DNA of 64,000 nucleotides from Lacticaseibacillus suibinensis (GCF_003946175.1 NZ_RHOK01000012.1:29905-93904), one strand, 5' to 3'; positions 41,959 to 51,031 are shown, counted from the first letter of the stretch. Numbers and translations are program-made. Notes: generated by a model from the letters alone, not told the origin.

Positions 41959-43467
41959 TTATTCCTCCCCCTTCGATGAATCGGATGTCGATAACTTGAT
42001 CCGTGGATCCACAATGACCATCAACAGGTCCCCAAGCAGGACAGACAGCACAGCCACGGTGGTAAAGATGAAGACCAACGCAATAACAATCGAGTTGTTA
42101 TGGGCAATGATGGAATCAGGCAGCATCTTCCCCATCCCAGGCATGGCGAAGACTTCTTCAGTCATCGTCGCGCCACCGATCAGGCCGATGATGCTCCCAG
42201 GAATCCCTTGCACAATCGGAATCGAAGCATTCTTAAAGATATGCTTGGAGTAGATTTCACCTTCGTTGAGCCCTTTGGCTTTGGCAAACTTCACGTAATC
42301 AGACTTTTGCTGATCAATCATGAAGCGCCGGAACCAAATGATCAACCCGGACACTTGCAGCAGCCCTAAGATCACGGCTGGTAAGATCCATGAAGACGCG
42401 ACATTAGCGCCCAGGGTTGGGAAGGAGTCTGGCAGGCCAAACAAGGCTGACCCAAGATAACGGAAGGTGTAGATGAAGGCCAGACTTGGGACGGCAATCA
42501 GCAGCGTGACCACGAAGGTCCCACCACGGTCGAACCACTTGCCCTTTTTCCGGGCCATCAAAATCGCCACTGGGATTGAAACCACGTAGGAAATAACCAA
42601 CGCAATCAAACCAGCGCGGAAAGAAGTCCCAATCATGGAAGGATCGCGCAGGTTCTGTTCGGTATCAGAGTAATCATCGCCGAACTGCTCACTGGCAGTG
42701 TCGCTCTTGCTGGTGCGGTATTGATATTGCCGGCTGTAAACGTCAGATGCGGTGTTCAGCGTCTGGCCGTTCTTAAACTTCTTTTGCACCGTCACAGTTG
42801 GGCCTTGGCGCCCGCCAATGACATCCATCACGGACTCCCCGGCATAAGTTGGGTACGAGGTCCCTAAGTTCAAGTGAATAAAGTTCTGATGAATGAACGG
42901 GAAGCTGCCATTGAAGTAAATCTGATAACGATACTTGGTGCCTGAACCAACCAAGGCCCAGCCCACTGTCGGATCGTTTTCGATTTTCAGGTAGCGTGCC
43001 AAGTGTGGATTATTCTTGTCATGAATTGCCCATGGCGTGTCAATCTGGAACATGTTGCCATAGAAGCGGCCTAACCGTTCCCACAGCGGTAATTCCCGAA
43101 TGGCATAATAGTCCTTGCTTTGCTTATAGCGCTTGAGTTCGTAGTTGTTTTTCTTGGCCCATTTTTCGAACTGGGCCTTATTAGAGGCAGTATGGGCGGA
43201 TGTCACCGTCACTTTAGGATTGGCTTTTTCGACGTCCTTGATCAGCGCCTTGGTATCGAGATAGTCAAGATAGTTCATTTTTGCGTACGCATTATTCTTG
43301 TAGTCGGTCAGCTTGTCTGGCGTCGCAGCCAATTTCTGAATCATCAGGTCGCTTTTGAAAACGTCTCGTCGTGGAATCATCGAGTAGATCACGATATAAG
43401 TCAACGTGGTAACCAAGAAGATACTCAGAATCGACCGAAGTACGCGAAAGAACAGGTACTTCTTCAT
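41959..43467 (-). CDS. oppB: Oligopeptide ABC transporter permease OppB, long form
   Basis: This 502-residue permease is much longer than the about 310 residues of enterobacterial OppB. The extra length is a large external insert between helix 1 and helix 2 (about residues 32-270), rich in Lys, Tyr and Asp, as found in lactobacilli. The C-terminal five helices and the EAA loop (FAKAKGLNEGEIYSKHIFKN) are normal. Ribosome site GGGGG lies eight bases before the ATG. Confidence 0.93.
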   Translation of the reverse strand: MKKYLFFRVLRSILSIFLVTTLTYIVIYSMIPRRDVFKSDLMIQKLAATPDKLTDYKNNAYAKMNYLDYLDTKALIKDVEKANPKVTVTSAHTASNKAQFEKWAKKNNYELKRYKQSKDYYAIRELPLWERLGRFYGNMFQIDTPWAIHDKNNPHLARYLKIENDPTVGWALVGSGTKYRYQIYFNGSFPFIHQNFIHLNLGTSYPTYAGESVMDVIGGRQGPTVTVQKKFKNGQTLNTASDVYSRQYQYRTSKSDTASEQFGDDYSDTEQNLRDPSMIGTSFRAGLIALVISYVVSIPVAILMARKKGKWFDRGGTFVVTLLIAVPSLAFIYTFRYLGSALFGLPDSFPTLGANVASSWILPAVILGLLQVSGLIIWFRRFMIDQQKSDYVKFAKAKGLNEGEIYSKHIFKNASIPIVQGIPGSIIGLIGGATMTEEVFAMPGMGKMLPDSIIAHNNSIVIALVFIFTTVAVLSVLLGDLLMVIVDPRIKLSTSDSSKGEE

Positions 43468-43503
43468 GTTGCGGTTCCCCCTCTATGCTCAATTAAAGCA
43501 AAA

Positions 43504-43529
43504 GAGCTAGTCACATAGTGTGCTAGCCC
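43504..43529 (-). terminator. Partial terminator between oppA and oppB
   Basis: GAGCTAGTCACA and TGTGCTAGCCC form an imperfect stem followed on the minus strand by CTTTTGC. It may lower expression of oppBCDF relative to oppA. Confidence 0.5.
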
Positions 43530-43578
43530 TTTCACACGTCTAAGTTCAAAGAGCTTGTTTGAGCTCAAAGCTTAGTGC

Positions 43579-45549
43579 TTAGTCGTTCTTTTTAGCAAGT
43601 TCAAGGCGCTTAGCGGTCCAGTCCTTAACAGCCTTGTCGTATGCCTTTGTCGTGATTGCCTTCTTGGAAATCTTCATCCCTTCGAAACGAGGAGAAGGCG
43701 TACCGGACCAGGTTGCTGGCCGGGTGAATGGAATCACTTTGGTTACAGAAGGAGTGCCGCCCAGAGAATTAACAGGAATTTGAACACCGAGGCTCAACAG
43801 GTAAGCTTCAGCCTTAGCAAATGCCTTGTAACGTGCGTTCGTGTCAGTGGTGATCGCTTCAGCAGCATCAACCAGCTTCTCGTACTGATCCAAGCCAGTT
43901 TCCTTGGCAACAGCGTCGTATTCGGTCTTTTGAGCACCGGTTGCGCCGATCACGAAGCCAAGGGTTTGTGCCATCGCACCAGAGGTTGGCTTGAAGATGT
44001 CAAGGTATGAGGAAGGATCTTGATAGTCAGGGCTCCAACCAGAAGCGTTACTGATATCGAAGTCAGACTGGGCACCCGTTTGTGCTTGGTAAGTGCCAGC
44101 CAGGTACTTGTCTTCAGCCAGCTGCTGGATGTCGATTTCAACGTTATCCTTGCCCAGGGTCTTTTCAACTGAAGCCTTGAAGGACTTCGCTTGGTTCAAC
44201 AGCAGCGCTGCCTTTGATTCTTCTGGCAGATCCAACTTGATTGGGAAAGCCACGCCTTCCTTTTGCAGTTCAGCCTTGGCCTTAGCAAAGAGTTCCTTCG
44301 CCTTAGCAGCGTTGTAGGTACCATCTTGCGCATCAGCAACGTTGTACTTACTGAAGGTGCTTGAGTCGAGATCCTTCAAATCAGATTCAACATAGGTCCC
44401 GTAATCCTTACCATCAGCTTGCACGAAGCTTGGTGGGGTGATTTCGTTACGCAGAGACTTCGTAGCACCGGCAGAACCAGTGGACTGAGCGTTGTAGTTA
44501 GCCTTATCAAAGGCGAACTGAATGGCCAAACGGAAGTCCTTGTTCAGGATTGCCTTCTTGGTATCAGCCTTTTGCTTGTCCGTGGTCTTGGAAGTTGCGT
44601 TGTAGGACTTACGGTTCAAGTTAAAGGTGAAGTTATAAACGGAAGCATCTTGCTGTGACCAAACGATGTTGTTCTTGCTCTTCTTTTCAACATCCTTGTA
44701 GCCTGGCAGGTTAGGATAAACCCGAGCCGTGGTGTAGTCACCCTTGGCGAATGTCTTGTAGAGTTCGTCTGGGTTAGACCCATCATTGTAGGTTTCCTTA
44801 ACGTCAGTCACATGAACGTTCTTCTTGTCCCAATACTGGTCATTGGCCTTGTATTCGATAACGGACTTAGAAGTGAAGTTCGACAGGATATAAGGACCGG
44901 TGTACAAGATGGCGTCGGCCTTAGGTTGGCCATACTTCTTGCCTTCTTGCTTCAGGAACTTAGCGTTAACTGGTTCCAAAACGCCATATTGGAGTTTGGA
45001 GTTCCAGTAAGGTTCAGCTTGATTCAAAGTGTATTGAATCTTGTTGTCGCCGATGGCCTTGATCCCAACGGTTGAGAAGTCCTTGGTCTTACCATTAACG
45101 TAATCATCCAAGCCCTTGATGGAGTCTTGAACAATGTACAAAGCTTCGGATTTGCCATCAACGGCGTGCTTCAAGCCGGTGATAAAGTCTTGGGCCTTAA
45201 CGGTAGCGTAGGTGTTACCTTCGCTGTCAACCCACTTCACGCCCTTACGCAGCGTGTAAGTGTAGGTCTTGCCATCGTCAGAAACCTTCCAAGACTTAGC
45301 CAAGCCAGGAACGATTTGGCCGTACTTGTCAGTCTTGAGCAACGGATCTTCAAAGTTGGCCAAGTGATCATTGTTCGTCGCACGACCAGTGATCGAGTAG
45401 TCAAAGTTATCTGGATCTGTTGCATAAACATAATTATAAGTGCTGGTAGCAGTGTCGCTAGAGCCGGTTGACTTGCTGCCGCAAGCTGCAAGCAGAGTAG
45501 CCAGCGTCAGTGCAACAACCACTGCACCGCGTTTCTTGTTCATCTTCAT
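43579..45549 (-). CDS. oppA: Oligopeptide-binding lipoprotein OppA
   Basis: This 656-residue lipoprotein captures peptides outside the membrane. The signal peptide ends in the lipobox LLAAC with lipidated Cys at residue 23. The solute-binding family 5 body follows, with WKVSDDGKTYTYTLRKGVKW and a C-terminal domain. It is longer than the usual 540-600 residues. ATG 45549 has GGAGG nine bases upstream; the ATG at 45555 is too close. A perfect promoter drives it and the operon. Confidence 0.95.
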   Translation of the reverse strand: MKMNKKRGAVVVALTLATLLAACGSKSTGSSDTATSTYNYVYATDPDNFDYSITGRATNNDHLANFEDPLLKTDKYGQIVPGLAKSWKVSDDGKTYTYTLRKGVKWVDSEGNTYATVKAQDFITGLKHAVDGKSEALYIVQDSIKGLDDYVNGKTKDFSTVGIKAIGDNKIQYTLNQAEPYWNSKLQYGVLEPVNAKFLKQEGKKYGQPKADAILYTGPYILSNFTSKSVIEYKANDQYWDKKNVHVTDVKETYNDGSNPDELYKTFAKGDYTTARVYPNLPGYKDVEKKSKNNIVWSQQDASVYNFTFNLNRKSYNATSKTTDKQKADTKKAILNKDFRLAIQFAFDKANYNAQSTGSAGATKSLRNEITPPSFVQADGKDYGTYVESDLKDLDSSTFSKYNVADAQDGTYNAAKAKELFAKAKAELQKEGVAFPIKLDLPEESKAALLLNQAKSFKASVEKTLGKDNVEIDIQQLAEDKYLAGTYQAQTGAQSDFDISNASGWSPDYQDPSSYLDIFKPTSGAMAQTLGFVIGATGAQKTEYDAVAKETGLDQYEKLVDAAEAITTDTNARYKAFAKAEAYLLSLGVQIPVNSLGGTPSVTKVIPFTRPATWSGTPSPRFEGMKISKKAITTKAYDKAVKDWTAKRLELAKKND

Positions 45550-45614
45550 ACACATAAGCCTCCAACCTATGATAGTTTCCCAATTCCGCCTCTAACGGTA
45601 TTAGAATAATGAAG

Positions 45615-45643
45615 ATTATAAATTGATTAGAGAGGCATGTCAA
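45615..45643 (-). promoter_or_regulatory. Consensus promoter of the opp operon
   Basis: On the minus strand TTGACA (45638-45643) and TATAAT (45615-45620) are separated by exactly 17 bases, a perfect SigA consensus. Upstream (45671-45832) lie AT-rich stretches containing TTTTC and GAAAA arms, weakly CodY-box-like, and an inverted repeat ATTCTAAG ... CTTAGAAT (about 45804-45833). No gene is seen in 45550-45886. Confidence 0.85.
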
Positions 45644-45835
45644 GCATGTGTTGCGTTTTTTGTGAACAAATGCGAAATTTTCTTGAACACTTTCCCGAAA
45701 GTGCAAGCTGCCCAAAAGCAAAAACGCCTGTTCGCCTGCTTGAAAACGCGGTTTCATCAGTTTTCTGATGAGAAAATGCTGAGCCTGTTTTCACAATGAG
45801 AAAATTCTAAGTCCGCCGGCGGCTTCTTAGAATCA

Positions 45836-45868
45836 GAAAAAGCGTGCGAGTGGCCTTCACTCGCACGC
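45836..45868 (-). terminator. Rho-independent terminator after the ten-repeat protein gene
   Basis: GCGTGCGAGTG pairs with CACTCGCACGC around five bases, followed on the minus strand by TTTTT. Confidence 0.88.
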
Positions 45869-45886
45869 TTCCCTTACCTTGTGTCA

Positions 45887-47386
45887 TTAACCTCGCTTAG
45901 CGAGTTCCGCCTGCGCCGCGGCATCCCCTTGCGCCGCTAGCGCTTGCAGCTGGTTGTAGCCGAGCCGGCTGTAATCCGTCTTTGCTGGCGTTGGGACTTG
46001 AGCCGCCATCTGCTGCGCCTGAGCATCGCGCTTAGCCAGTTCTGCTTGCGCCGCTGGATCATCTGGCAGCGCCTTAAGCTGGTTGTAGCTCATCGTTGCA
46101 TAAGCCTTAGTCCCAACCGGGCGCCACTGGTCAATTTTGGCGGCGTTGGCATCGCGCTTAGCCAATTCGGCCGTGGCGCCTTCATCGTTCGCTGCGGCCA
46201 AAGCCTGCAGCTGGCTGTAGCTCATGGTGACGTATGCTTTGGTGGCGTGCGGTAGCCAATCCTCGATCTTGGCACTTTGCGCATCGCGCTTGGCAATCTC
46301 CTTGGTGGCTAATAGGTCGCCGGCGGCCGCCAGGGTTTGAAGCTTGGCATAGCCCAAAAGCTGATAGTCGGCAGCCGCATAGGTCTTGGCGGCTGGCGCT
46401 GGCGTATTCTCCCGGCGGGTCAATTCACGCTTGGCATATAGATTACCAACCCCAGCCAATTCGGTTAAATGGGCCGTGCTCATCGCCGAATAACTGGTCG
46501 CCACGGTATCCCCGTATGCTTCCGCAGCCGCGCCGTTAGCATTGCGCTTCGCCAGTTCGTCGCGAGCGGCCGGATCGGTGGCGGCCAAAGCGGTCAGCTG
46601 GCTGTAGCCCATCGCCGCATAGGCTGGCGTCTTCGCTGGTAGTACAGCCGTGAGCTCGGCGGCATTGGCATCCCGTACGGCCTTTTCAGTGATGGCAGCC
46701 GCAATGCCTTGGGCTGCCGCCGCGCTCAACTGGTTGTAACCTATGTTCTTGTAATCTGGGGCTTGCGGCGCAAAGTAAACGTCAAACTGAGCCGCATTCG
46801 TGTCTCGCTTACCTTTTTCAGTGATGGCGGCCTCAATCCCTTGCGCTGCGGCGGCGCTGAGCTGACTGTAGCCCATGTTCTTGTAATCTGGGGCTTGCGG
46901 CGCAAAGTAAACGTCAAATTGTTCCGCATTCGCATCCCGCTTGCCTTTTTCGGTAATGGCCGCCGCAATGCCTTGGGCTGCCGCCGCACTGAGCTGGGTG
47001 TACCCCATGTTCTTGTAATCAGGGGCTTGCGGCGCAAAATAAGCCGCAAATGGATCAGCATTGCCATCCCGCTTTGCCTTCTCCGTGACCGCAGCGGCGA
47101 TCCCTTTTGCCGCCGCGGTGCTGAGCTGGCTGTAACCCATGTTGCGATAATCAGCCGCCGGTGTGGCGCTGACTGTCGCCACGGCCGTTTTGACCGCAGT
47201 CTGCTTGGCCACCTTTGCGGCTTTGACTGGTGACTGCACATTAACTTTGACTTGCTGGCTTTGGCTGCTTTGCTGCTTACCTGCGGCTTGGCCAACCAGG
47301 GCCTGAGTACTAAATAAGGCTGCGGCGGCAATCCCTACCGCAAGCCAGGCCTTACGCTTACCACGAGAACGAGTTGTGCTTGTCAT
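45887..47386 (-). CDS. Secreted protein made of ten about 44-residue repeats
   Basis: This 499-residue protein has an N-terminal signal peptide (basic MTSTTRSRGKRK, hydrophobic to about residue 33, cut probably after QAA), a Lys/Gln/Val linker, then ten repeats beginning near residues 79, 123, 167, 211, 256, 299, 340, 385, 429 and 471. Each opens with a Tyr-x-x-Met/Ile-x-Tyr-x-Gln-Leu core. The first four repeats end in an AAAAQGIAAAITEKGKRD-type helix; the last six in LAA-x-D/G-x-x-A-x-x-ELAKRDA. No LPxTG, LysM, SH3b or S-layer anchor is visible. I do not recognise the family; it could bind the cell wall or another surface ligand. GGGGGAGGAAAGG precedes the ATG. Confidence 0.85.
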   Translation of the reverse strand: MTSTTRSRGKRKAWLAVGIAAAALFSTQALVGQAAGKQQSSQSQQVKVNVQSPVKAAKVAKQTAVKTAVATVSATPAADYRNMGYSQLSTAAAKGIAAAVTEKAKRDGNADPFAAYFAPQAPDYKNMGYTQLSAAAAQGIAAAITEKGKRDANAEQFDVYFAPQAPDYKNMGYSQLSAAAAQGIEAAITEKGKRDTNAAQFDVYFAPQAPDYKNIGYNQLSAAAAQGIAAAITEKAVRDANAAELTAVLPAKTPAYAAMGYSQLTALAATDPAARDELAKRNANGAAAEAYGDTVATSYSAMSTAHLTELAGVGNLYAKRELTRRENTPAPAAKTYAAADYQLLGYAKLQTLAAAGDLLATKEIAKRDAQSAKIEDWLPHATKAYVTMSYSQLQALAAANDEGATAELAKRDANAAKIDQWRPVGTKAYATMSYNQLKALPDDPAAQAELAKRDAQAQQMAAQVPTPAKTDYSRLGYNQLQALAAQGDAAAQAELAKRG

Positions 47387-47453
47387 ATCCTTTCCTCCCC
47401 CGGAAAATGGACCCCCAACGACACATATTCGGCCTTAAGTATTTTTTACTATC

Positions 47454-47497
47454 CGAATATTCGCCTAATTATATGATGCAAATAAATCACTTGTCAC
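47454..47497 (-). promoter_or_regulatory. Promoter and palindrome upstream of the ten-repeat protein
   Basis: On the minus strand a GTGACA-like -35 (47492-47497) and TATAAT (47468-47473) are 18 bases apart. CGAATATTCG (47454-47463), a perfect palindrome, follows just after the -10, and a second ATATTCGG lies at 47425-47432. They may be operator halves. The surrounding 47387-47573 is AT-rich and holds no gene. Confidence 0.55.
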
Positions 47498-47573
47498 GAA
47501 ATAAATTAGCCAATTATGATATATTTGCCATTTTATAGAAGCGTTCGTTCGCACCAAAAGGGCAGAGCCGCAC

Positions 47574-47604
47574 AAAAAAACCTCATCAACCGAAGTCGAT
47601 GAGG
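47574..47604 (-). terminator. Rho-independent terminator after tRNA-Leu copy 2
   Basis: CCTCATC pairs with GATGAGG around ten bases, followed on the minus strand by seven T. Confidence 0.75.
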
Positions 47605-47626
47605 TTCACTTGGATGTTGCATCTAA

Positions 47627-47710
47627 TGCCGCAAACAGGAGTCGAACCTGCACATGGATAACCATACAGCGACCTGAACACTGCGCGTCTGCCAATTCCG
47701 CCATTGCGGC
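47627..47710 (-). tRNA. tRNA-Leu (CAG), copy 2
   Basis: This is the exact reverse complement of the 84-base tRNA at 38735-38818, with anticodon CAG. Its promoter (TTGGCA at 47747-47752, TATACT at 47724-47729, 17-base spacer, minus strand) is also like that of copy 1. Confidence 0.96.
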
Positions 47711-47839
47711 AACAACAGGTAATAGTATAGCAAGAAGCACCGCCAATGCCAAGCCTTTTTTACATTCGGCCGACTCGCTAATTGGATTGAGCAGTGTTCG
47801 ACGCAGGCAGTGCGGTATAATGCGATTGAGGTGATAACT

Positions 47840-48664
47840 GTGAAAACAATCGATCAGGCGCTGCCCGCTGAGGTGATCAAACCGCGGCCAGCAAACAGCC
47901 ACAAAGGCACCTTTGGTCGGGTGCTCATCGTCGGCGGTAATCCTCAGTATGGTGGCGCCGCGATCATGGCCGCCAGCGCCGCGGTGTACGCCGGTGCCGG
48001 TTTGGTCAGCGTGGCGACGGCGGCGGTTAATCGCTCCGCCTTGCATGCGCGGCTGCCAGAAGCCATGATGCTCCCTTATGACGATCCGAGCTTACCTGCC
48101 TTGATTCAAAGTTGCGATGTCATCGTGCTTGGCCCAGGCTTGGGCACCGATGCCACCGCCCAAAAGGTCCTGGCCACCGTCCTCGCGGCAGTGACTCCTG
48201 AACAGTCGCTGATCATTGATGGCTCGGCGATTACCCTGGTTGCCCAGCAGCATTTGACGGTCGCTTTGCCCAAGGCAGTGTGGACCCCGCATCAAATGGA
48301 ATGGCAGCGCCTCTCAGGCCTAGCCATTGCGCAGCAAACCCCAGCCAGTAACGCGGCTGCCGCCAGTAAGCTCGCTGGGACGGTCATCGTCAAATCGCAC
48401 CGCACTGAAATCTTCACTGCAGCCGGGAGTTTTCTGAACCCGCTGGGCACCCCGGCAATGGCCTCTGGCGGCATGGGCGACACCTTAACCGGTATTTTGG
48501 CCGCCTTCATCGCCCAGTTTGGACATCACGCCAGCTCGATTTGCGCCGCGGTATACACCCACAGCGCCATTGCTGAACAGCTCGCACAGGACCATTACGT
48601 CGTGGTGCCATCACAGCTGATAGCGGCGTTGCCCACCTACATGGCCCAACAGGCAAAAAAATAA
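47840..48664 (+). CDS. nnrD: ADP-dependent NAD(P)HX dehydratase (NnrD)
   Basis: This 274-residue enzyme repairs hydrated NADH and NADPH. It has the ribokinase-like YjeF C-terminal fold with GRVLIVGGNPQYGGAAIMAA, DVIVLGPGLGTD and NPLGTPAMASGGMGDTLTG (catalytic loop). No epimerase domain is fused. GTG 47840 has GAGGTG six bases upstream; the ORF extension to 47810 lacks a ribosome site. Confidence 0.93.
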   Translation: MKTIDQALPAEVIKPRPANSHKGTFGRVLIVGGNPQYGGAAIMAASAAVYAGAGLVSVATAAVNRSALHARLPEAMMLPYDDPSLPALIQSCDVIVLGPGLGTDATAQKVLATVLAAVTPEQSLIIDGSAITLVAQQHLTVALPKAVWTPHQMEWQRLSGLAIAQQTPASNAAAASKLAGTVIVKSHRTEIFTAAGSFLNPLGTPAMASGGMGDTLTGILAAFIAQFGHHASSICAAVYTHSAIAEQLAQDHYVVVPSQLIAALPTYMAQQAKK

Positions 48665-48691
48665 TCGGTTGCTCGCGGCAACCGATTTTTC
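48664..48691 (+). terminator. Rho-independent terminator after nnrD
   Basis: ATCGGTTGC pairs with GGCAACCGAT, followed by TTTTT, ending at the stop of the convergent synthase gene. Confidence 0.82.
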
Positions 48692-49392
48692 TATGCTCGT
48701 TTCAATGCTGCCAGCTCTGCCGCCGTCAGCGGTCGGTACTGCCCTGCCGCCAAATCCGCAGGCAAATGCAGCGGGCCCATTTGCACGCGCTTAAGCGCCA
48801 CCACCTCATTGCCCACCGCATGCAGCATCCGCTTCACCTGGTGAAATTTACCTTCATGAATAGTAAGTAAAATCTGTAGCGGCTGATTGGCCACCGCGGT
48901 CACCGTCGCCGGCGCACTGGTGAACTCGGCAAAAGTCAGGCCATTTTCCAACTGCGTCTTCATCGCTGGCGTCAAAGGCGTCGCCATGGTAACCAGGTAC
49001 TGTTTGGGCACATGGCGGCTTGGCGCCAGCAAGGCATGCCCCAGGGCGCCATCATTGGTCACCAAGAGTAGCCCGGTGGTGTCCTTATCCAGTCGGCCCA
49101 CTGGGAACAAGCCCGGTCGCAAATCTGCCGGTGCCATCAGATCCAATACGGTCCGGGCCGTGTCATCCTGAGTCGCCGTGATCACGCCGGCTGGCTTGTT
49201 GAGCAGGTAATACACCTCAAGGGCACCACTGGCGGCTTGGCCGTCAACAGTCACCTGGGCTTCGGCGGCAACGTCAAAGCCAGGATCTCGAACCACGACC
49301 TGGTCGACGGTCACCCGCTTGGCTTTGATCATTTTTTTCACTTCAGCCCGACTACCAAATTGCAAATGCGCTAAGAACCGATCTAACCGCAT
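48691..49392 (-). CDS. rsuA: RsuA-family 16S rRNA pseudouridine synthase
   Basis: This 233-residue enzyme has an N-terminal S4 RNA-binding domain (MRLDRFLAHLQFGSRAEVKKMIKAKRVTVD) and the RsuA-type catalytic motif VGRLDKDTTGLLLVTNDG with Asp, then HEGKFHQVKRMLHAVGNEV. RsuA modifies position 516 of 16S rRNA; RluB/E/F paralogues are possible. It lies four bases after the flippase-like gene, so they are probably one operon. Confidence 0.88.
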   Translation of the reverse strand: MRLDRFLAHLQFGSRAEVKKMIKAKRVTVDQVVVRDPGFDVAAEAQVTVDGQAASGALEVYYLLNKPAGVITATQDDTARTVLDLMAPADLRPGLFPVGRLDKDTTGLLLVTNDGALGHALLAPSRHVPKQYLVTMATPLTPAMKTQLENGLTFAEFTSAPATVTAVANQPLQILLTIHEGKFHQVKRMLHAVGNEVVALKRVQMGPLHLPADLAAGQYRPLTAAELAALKRA

Positions 49393-49396
49393 CGGC

Positions 49397-51031
49397 CTAC
49401 CTCATCCGCAGCACGGCGCGCAGGCGCGCGACCCGCTGGCCCAAAATCATGTCCGCCAAGCGCGTTTTCAGCACAGCATAGCCGTACACCAGCACCCCAA
49501 TCGGAACTGCCACTAACAAGGCGATAACGGCGCCCAAGGCACGATCTGGGGAAACCACCAAGCCGACGAGCTGGACGCAGCCAAAGACGACCACCGCCAT
49601 CAGCACGGAAAACGCGGCGATGCCCAGCAGGCGCCTGCCGGTTTGACGAATACGGAAACGGTAACGGGCGTGCAGCGAATACAGCATCAGCACACTGGAA
49701 ACCAGCATCCCCGCCGCTGTTGCTAACAGTGGGCCCCAAACGTTGAAGAAGAAAATCAGTGGCCATTGCAAAATTACCTTGACCACCATGCCGGCCAGCA
49801 TTTCATAAATGGCAATGCGGTTGTAGAACAGACCTTGCAACGCCGCCGCCAAAATGGTGAATAGCCCCATGGCCACCGCGACGAAAGCGGACAACACCAA
49901 AATCGCGATGCCGAGATGATCGTAGCCATAAAAAACCACGTACAGCGGCTTAGCCACTGCCGCCATCCCAAAGGCACAAGGCACCATGACGATGAAGAAA
50001 AGCTGCAAGATGTTAGTCAGCTGTTCAGCAATCGCCTTGTCATCGCCGCGAGTTTTTGCGCCCGACAGGAGCGGCAACACCGTCGAAGACATCGCCACGG
50101 CCAGTGAAATGACAATCATGATTAGTTTGTTGGCATTGCCGGCAAACAAGGTAAAGAAGCTGTTGAGTTGCGTCATCGAGGTCACCCAATGGCTTTGCAT
50201 CATCGGGTAAAAACTGTACTGGTCGAACAGATAGTAGAGATTGACGCCAGAGCCGATAATGATGAACGGCACCGCCTGCTCCACAATTTCGCGCAAAATA
50301 TGCGGCGTAGAAATCTGCACCTGATCGAGACTTTGATCAGCCAAATCGCGGAACTTGTGGCGCCGGGAGATAAACACCAGCACCAGCAGCCCCAAGCCAA
50401 ACACCGCCCCCACAAAGGCGGCAAAGGTCGACTGCGAAGCGGCATCCACATAATTGTGATTGCCAGCGACCATGATGGCATACGTCATCATCAGCATATA
50501 GATAATGCGGGCCAGCTGTTCCACCAGCTGACTCAGCGCGCTCGGCGCCATGTCGTTATAACCTTGGAAAAAGCCGCGCATGATACTCATCACTGGAATG
50601 ATCAACAGTGGCCACGCCAGCGACCGGTACACTTGGGTCAGCGCCGCATCGTTTAACGCCAGCCACGGCGCCAGCAGCCACATCAAGGCGAAGGAAACCA
50701 GCCCCATAATGCCCATCATGATGGCGCCTTGCCGAAACAGGCGGAACCCAGTGCGGTACTCGTTCATCGCATTGTAATGCGCCACCTGTTTGGAAATCGC
50801 CCCTGGCACCCCAGCCGTGGCAATCGTGAGGAAAATACTGTAGATATTGTAGCCTTTAGTAAACAGATTATTGGCCGCCAAAAAAGCCGCACCCAGCCAG
50901 ATGCGCCAAGGAATGATGTAAATCGCGCCTAACACCCGTGATAAAATACTGCCCGCCGTCATCCAGGCGGAGCCACGCAGCATTTGTTCACGTGCGGTCG
51001 GTTGCGCTTTCGGCTCTTTTGCCATCTTCAA
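49397..51031 (-). CDS. MATE/MOP-type lipid flippase (MurJ/YtgP-like)
   Basis: This 544-residue protein has about 14 hydrophobic helices and begins (M)AKEPKAQPTAREQMLRGSAWMTAGSILSRVLGAIYIIPW, which matches the YtgP/MurJ-like group of the MOP superfamily. Such proteins flip lipid II or undecaprenyl-linked sugars. The nearby PAP2 and uppP genes serve the same lipid cycle but are not adjacent. The ATG at 51031 or at 51025 is possible; no strong ribosome site is seen. Confidence 0.83.
   Translation of the reverse strand: MKMAKEPKAQPTAREQMLRGSAWMTAGSILSRVLGAIYIIPWRIWLGAAFLAANNLFTKGYNIYSIFLTIATAGVPGAISKQVAHYNAMNEYRTGFRLFRQGAIMMGIMGLVSFALMWLLAPWLALNDAALTQVYRSLAWPLLIIPVMSIMRGFFQGYNDMAPSALSQLVEQLARIIYMLMMTYAIMVAGNHNYVDAASQSTFAAFVGAVFGLGLLVLVFISRRHKFRDLADQSLDQVQISTPHILREIVEQAVPFIIIGSGVNLYYLFDQYSFYPMMQSHWVTSMTQLNSFFTLFAGNANKLIMIVISLAVAMSSTVLPLLSGAKTRGDDKAIAEQLTNILQLFFIVMVPCAFGMAAVAKPLYVVFYGYDHLGIAILVLSAFVAVAMGLFTILAAALQGLFYNRIAIYEMLAGMVVKVILQWPLIFFFNVWGPLLATAAGMLVSSVLMLYSLHARYRFRIRQTGRRLLGIAAFSVLMAVVVFGCVQLVGLVVSPDRALGAVIALLVAVPIGVLVYGYAVLKTRLADMILGQRVARLRAVLRMR

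Noticed and set aside
43000..43470. Frameshift or fusion in the long OppB
   Set aside because: The reading frame is continuous and the long N-terminal external insert is a known lactobacillar variant, not an artefact.
38735..47710. Composite transposon or genomic island flanked by tRNA genes
   Set aside because: No transposase, integrase or short direct repeats (attL/attR) are visible, and opp is a core operon of lactobacilli; inverted tRNA copies alone do not show an island.
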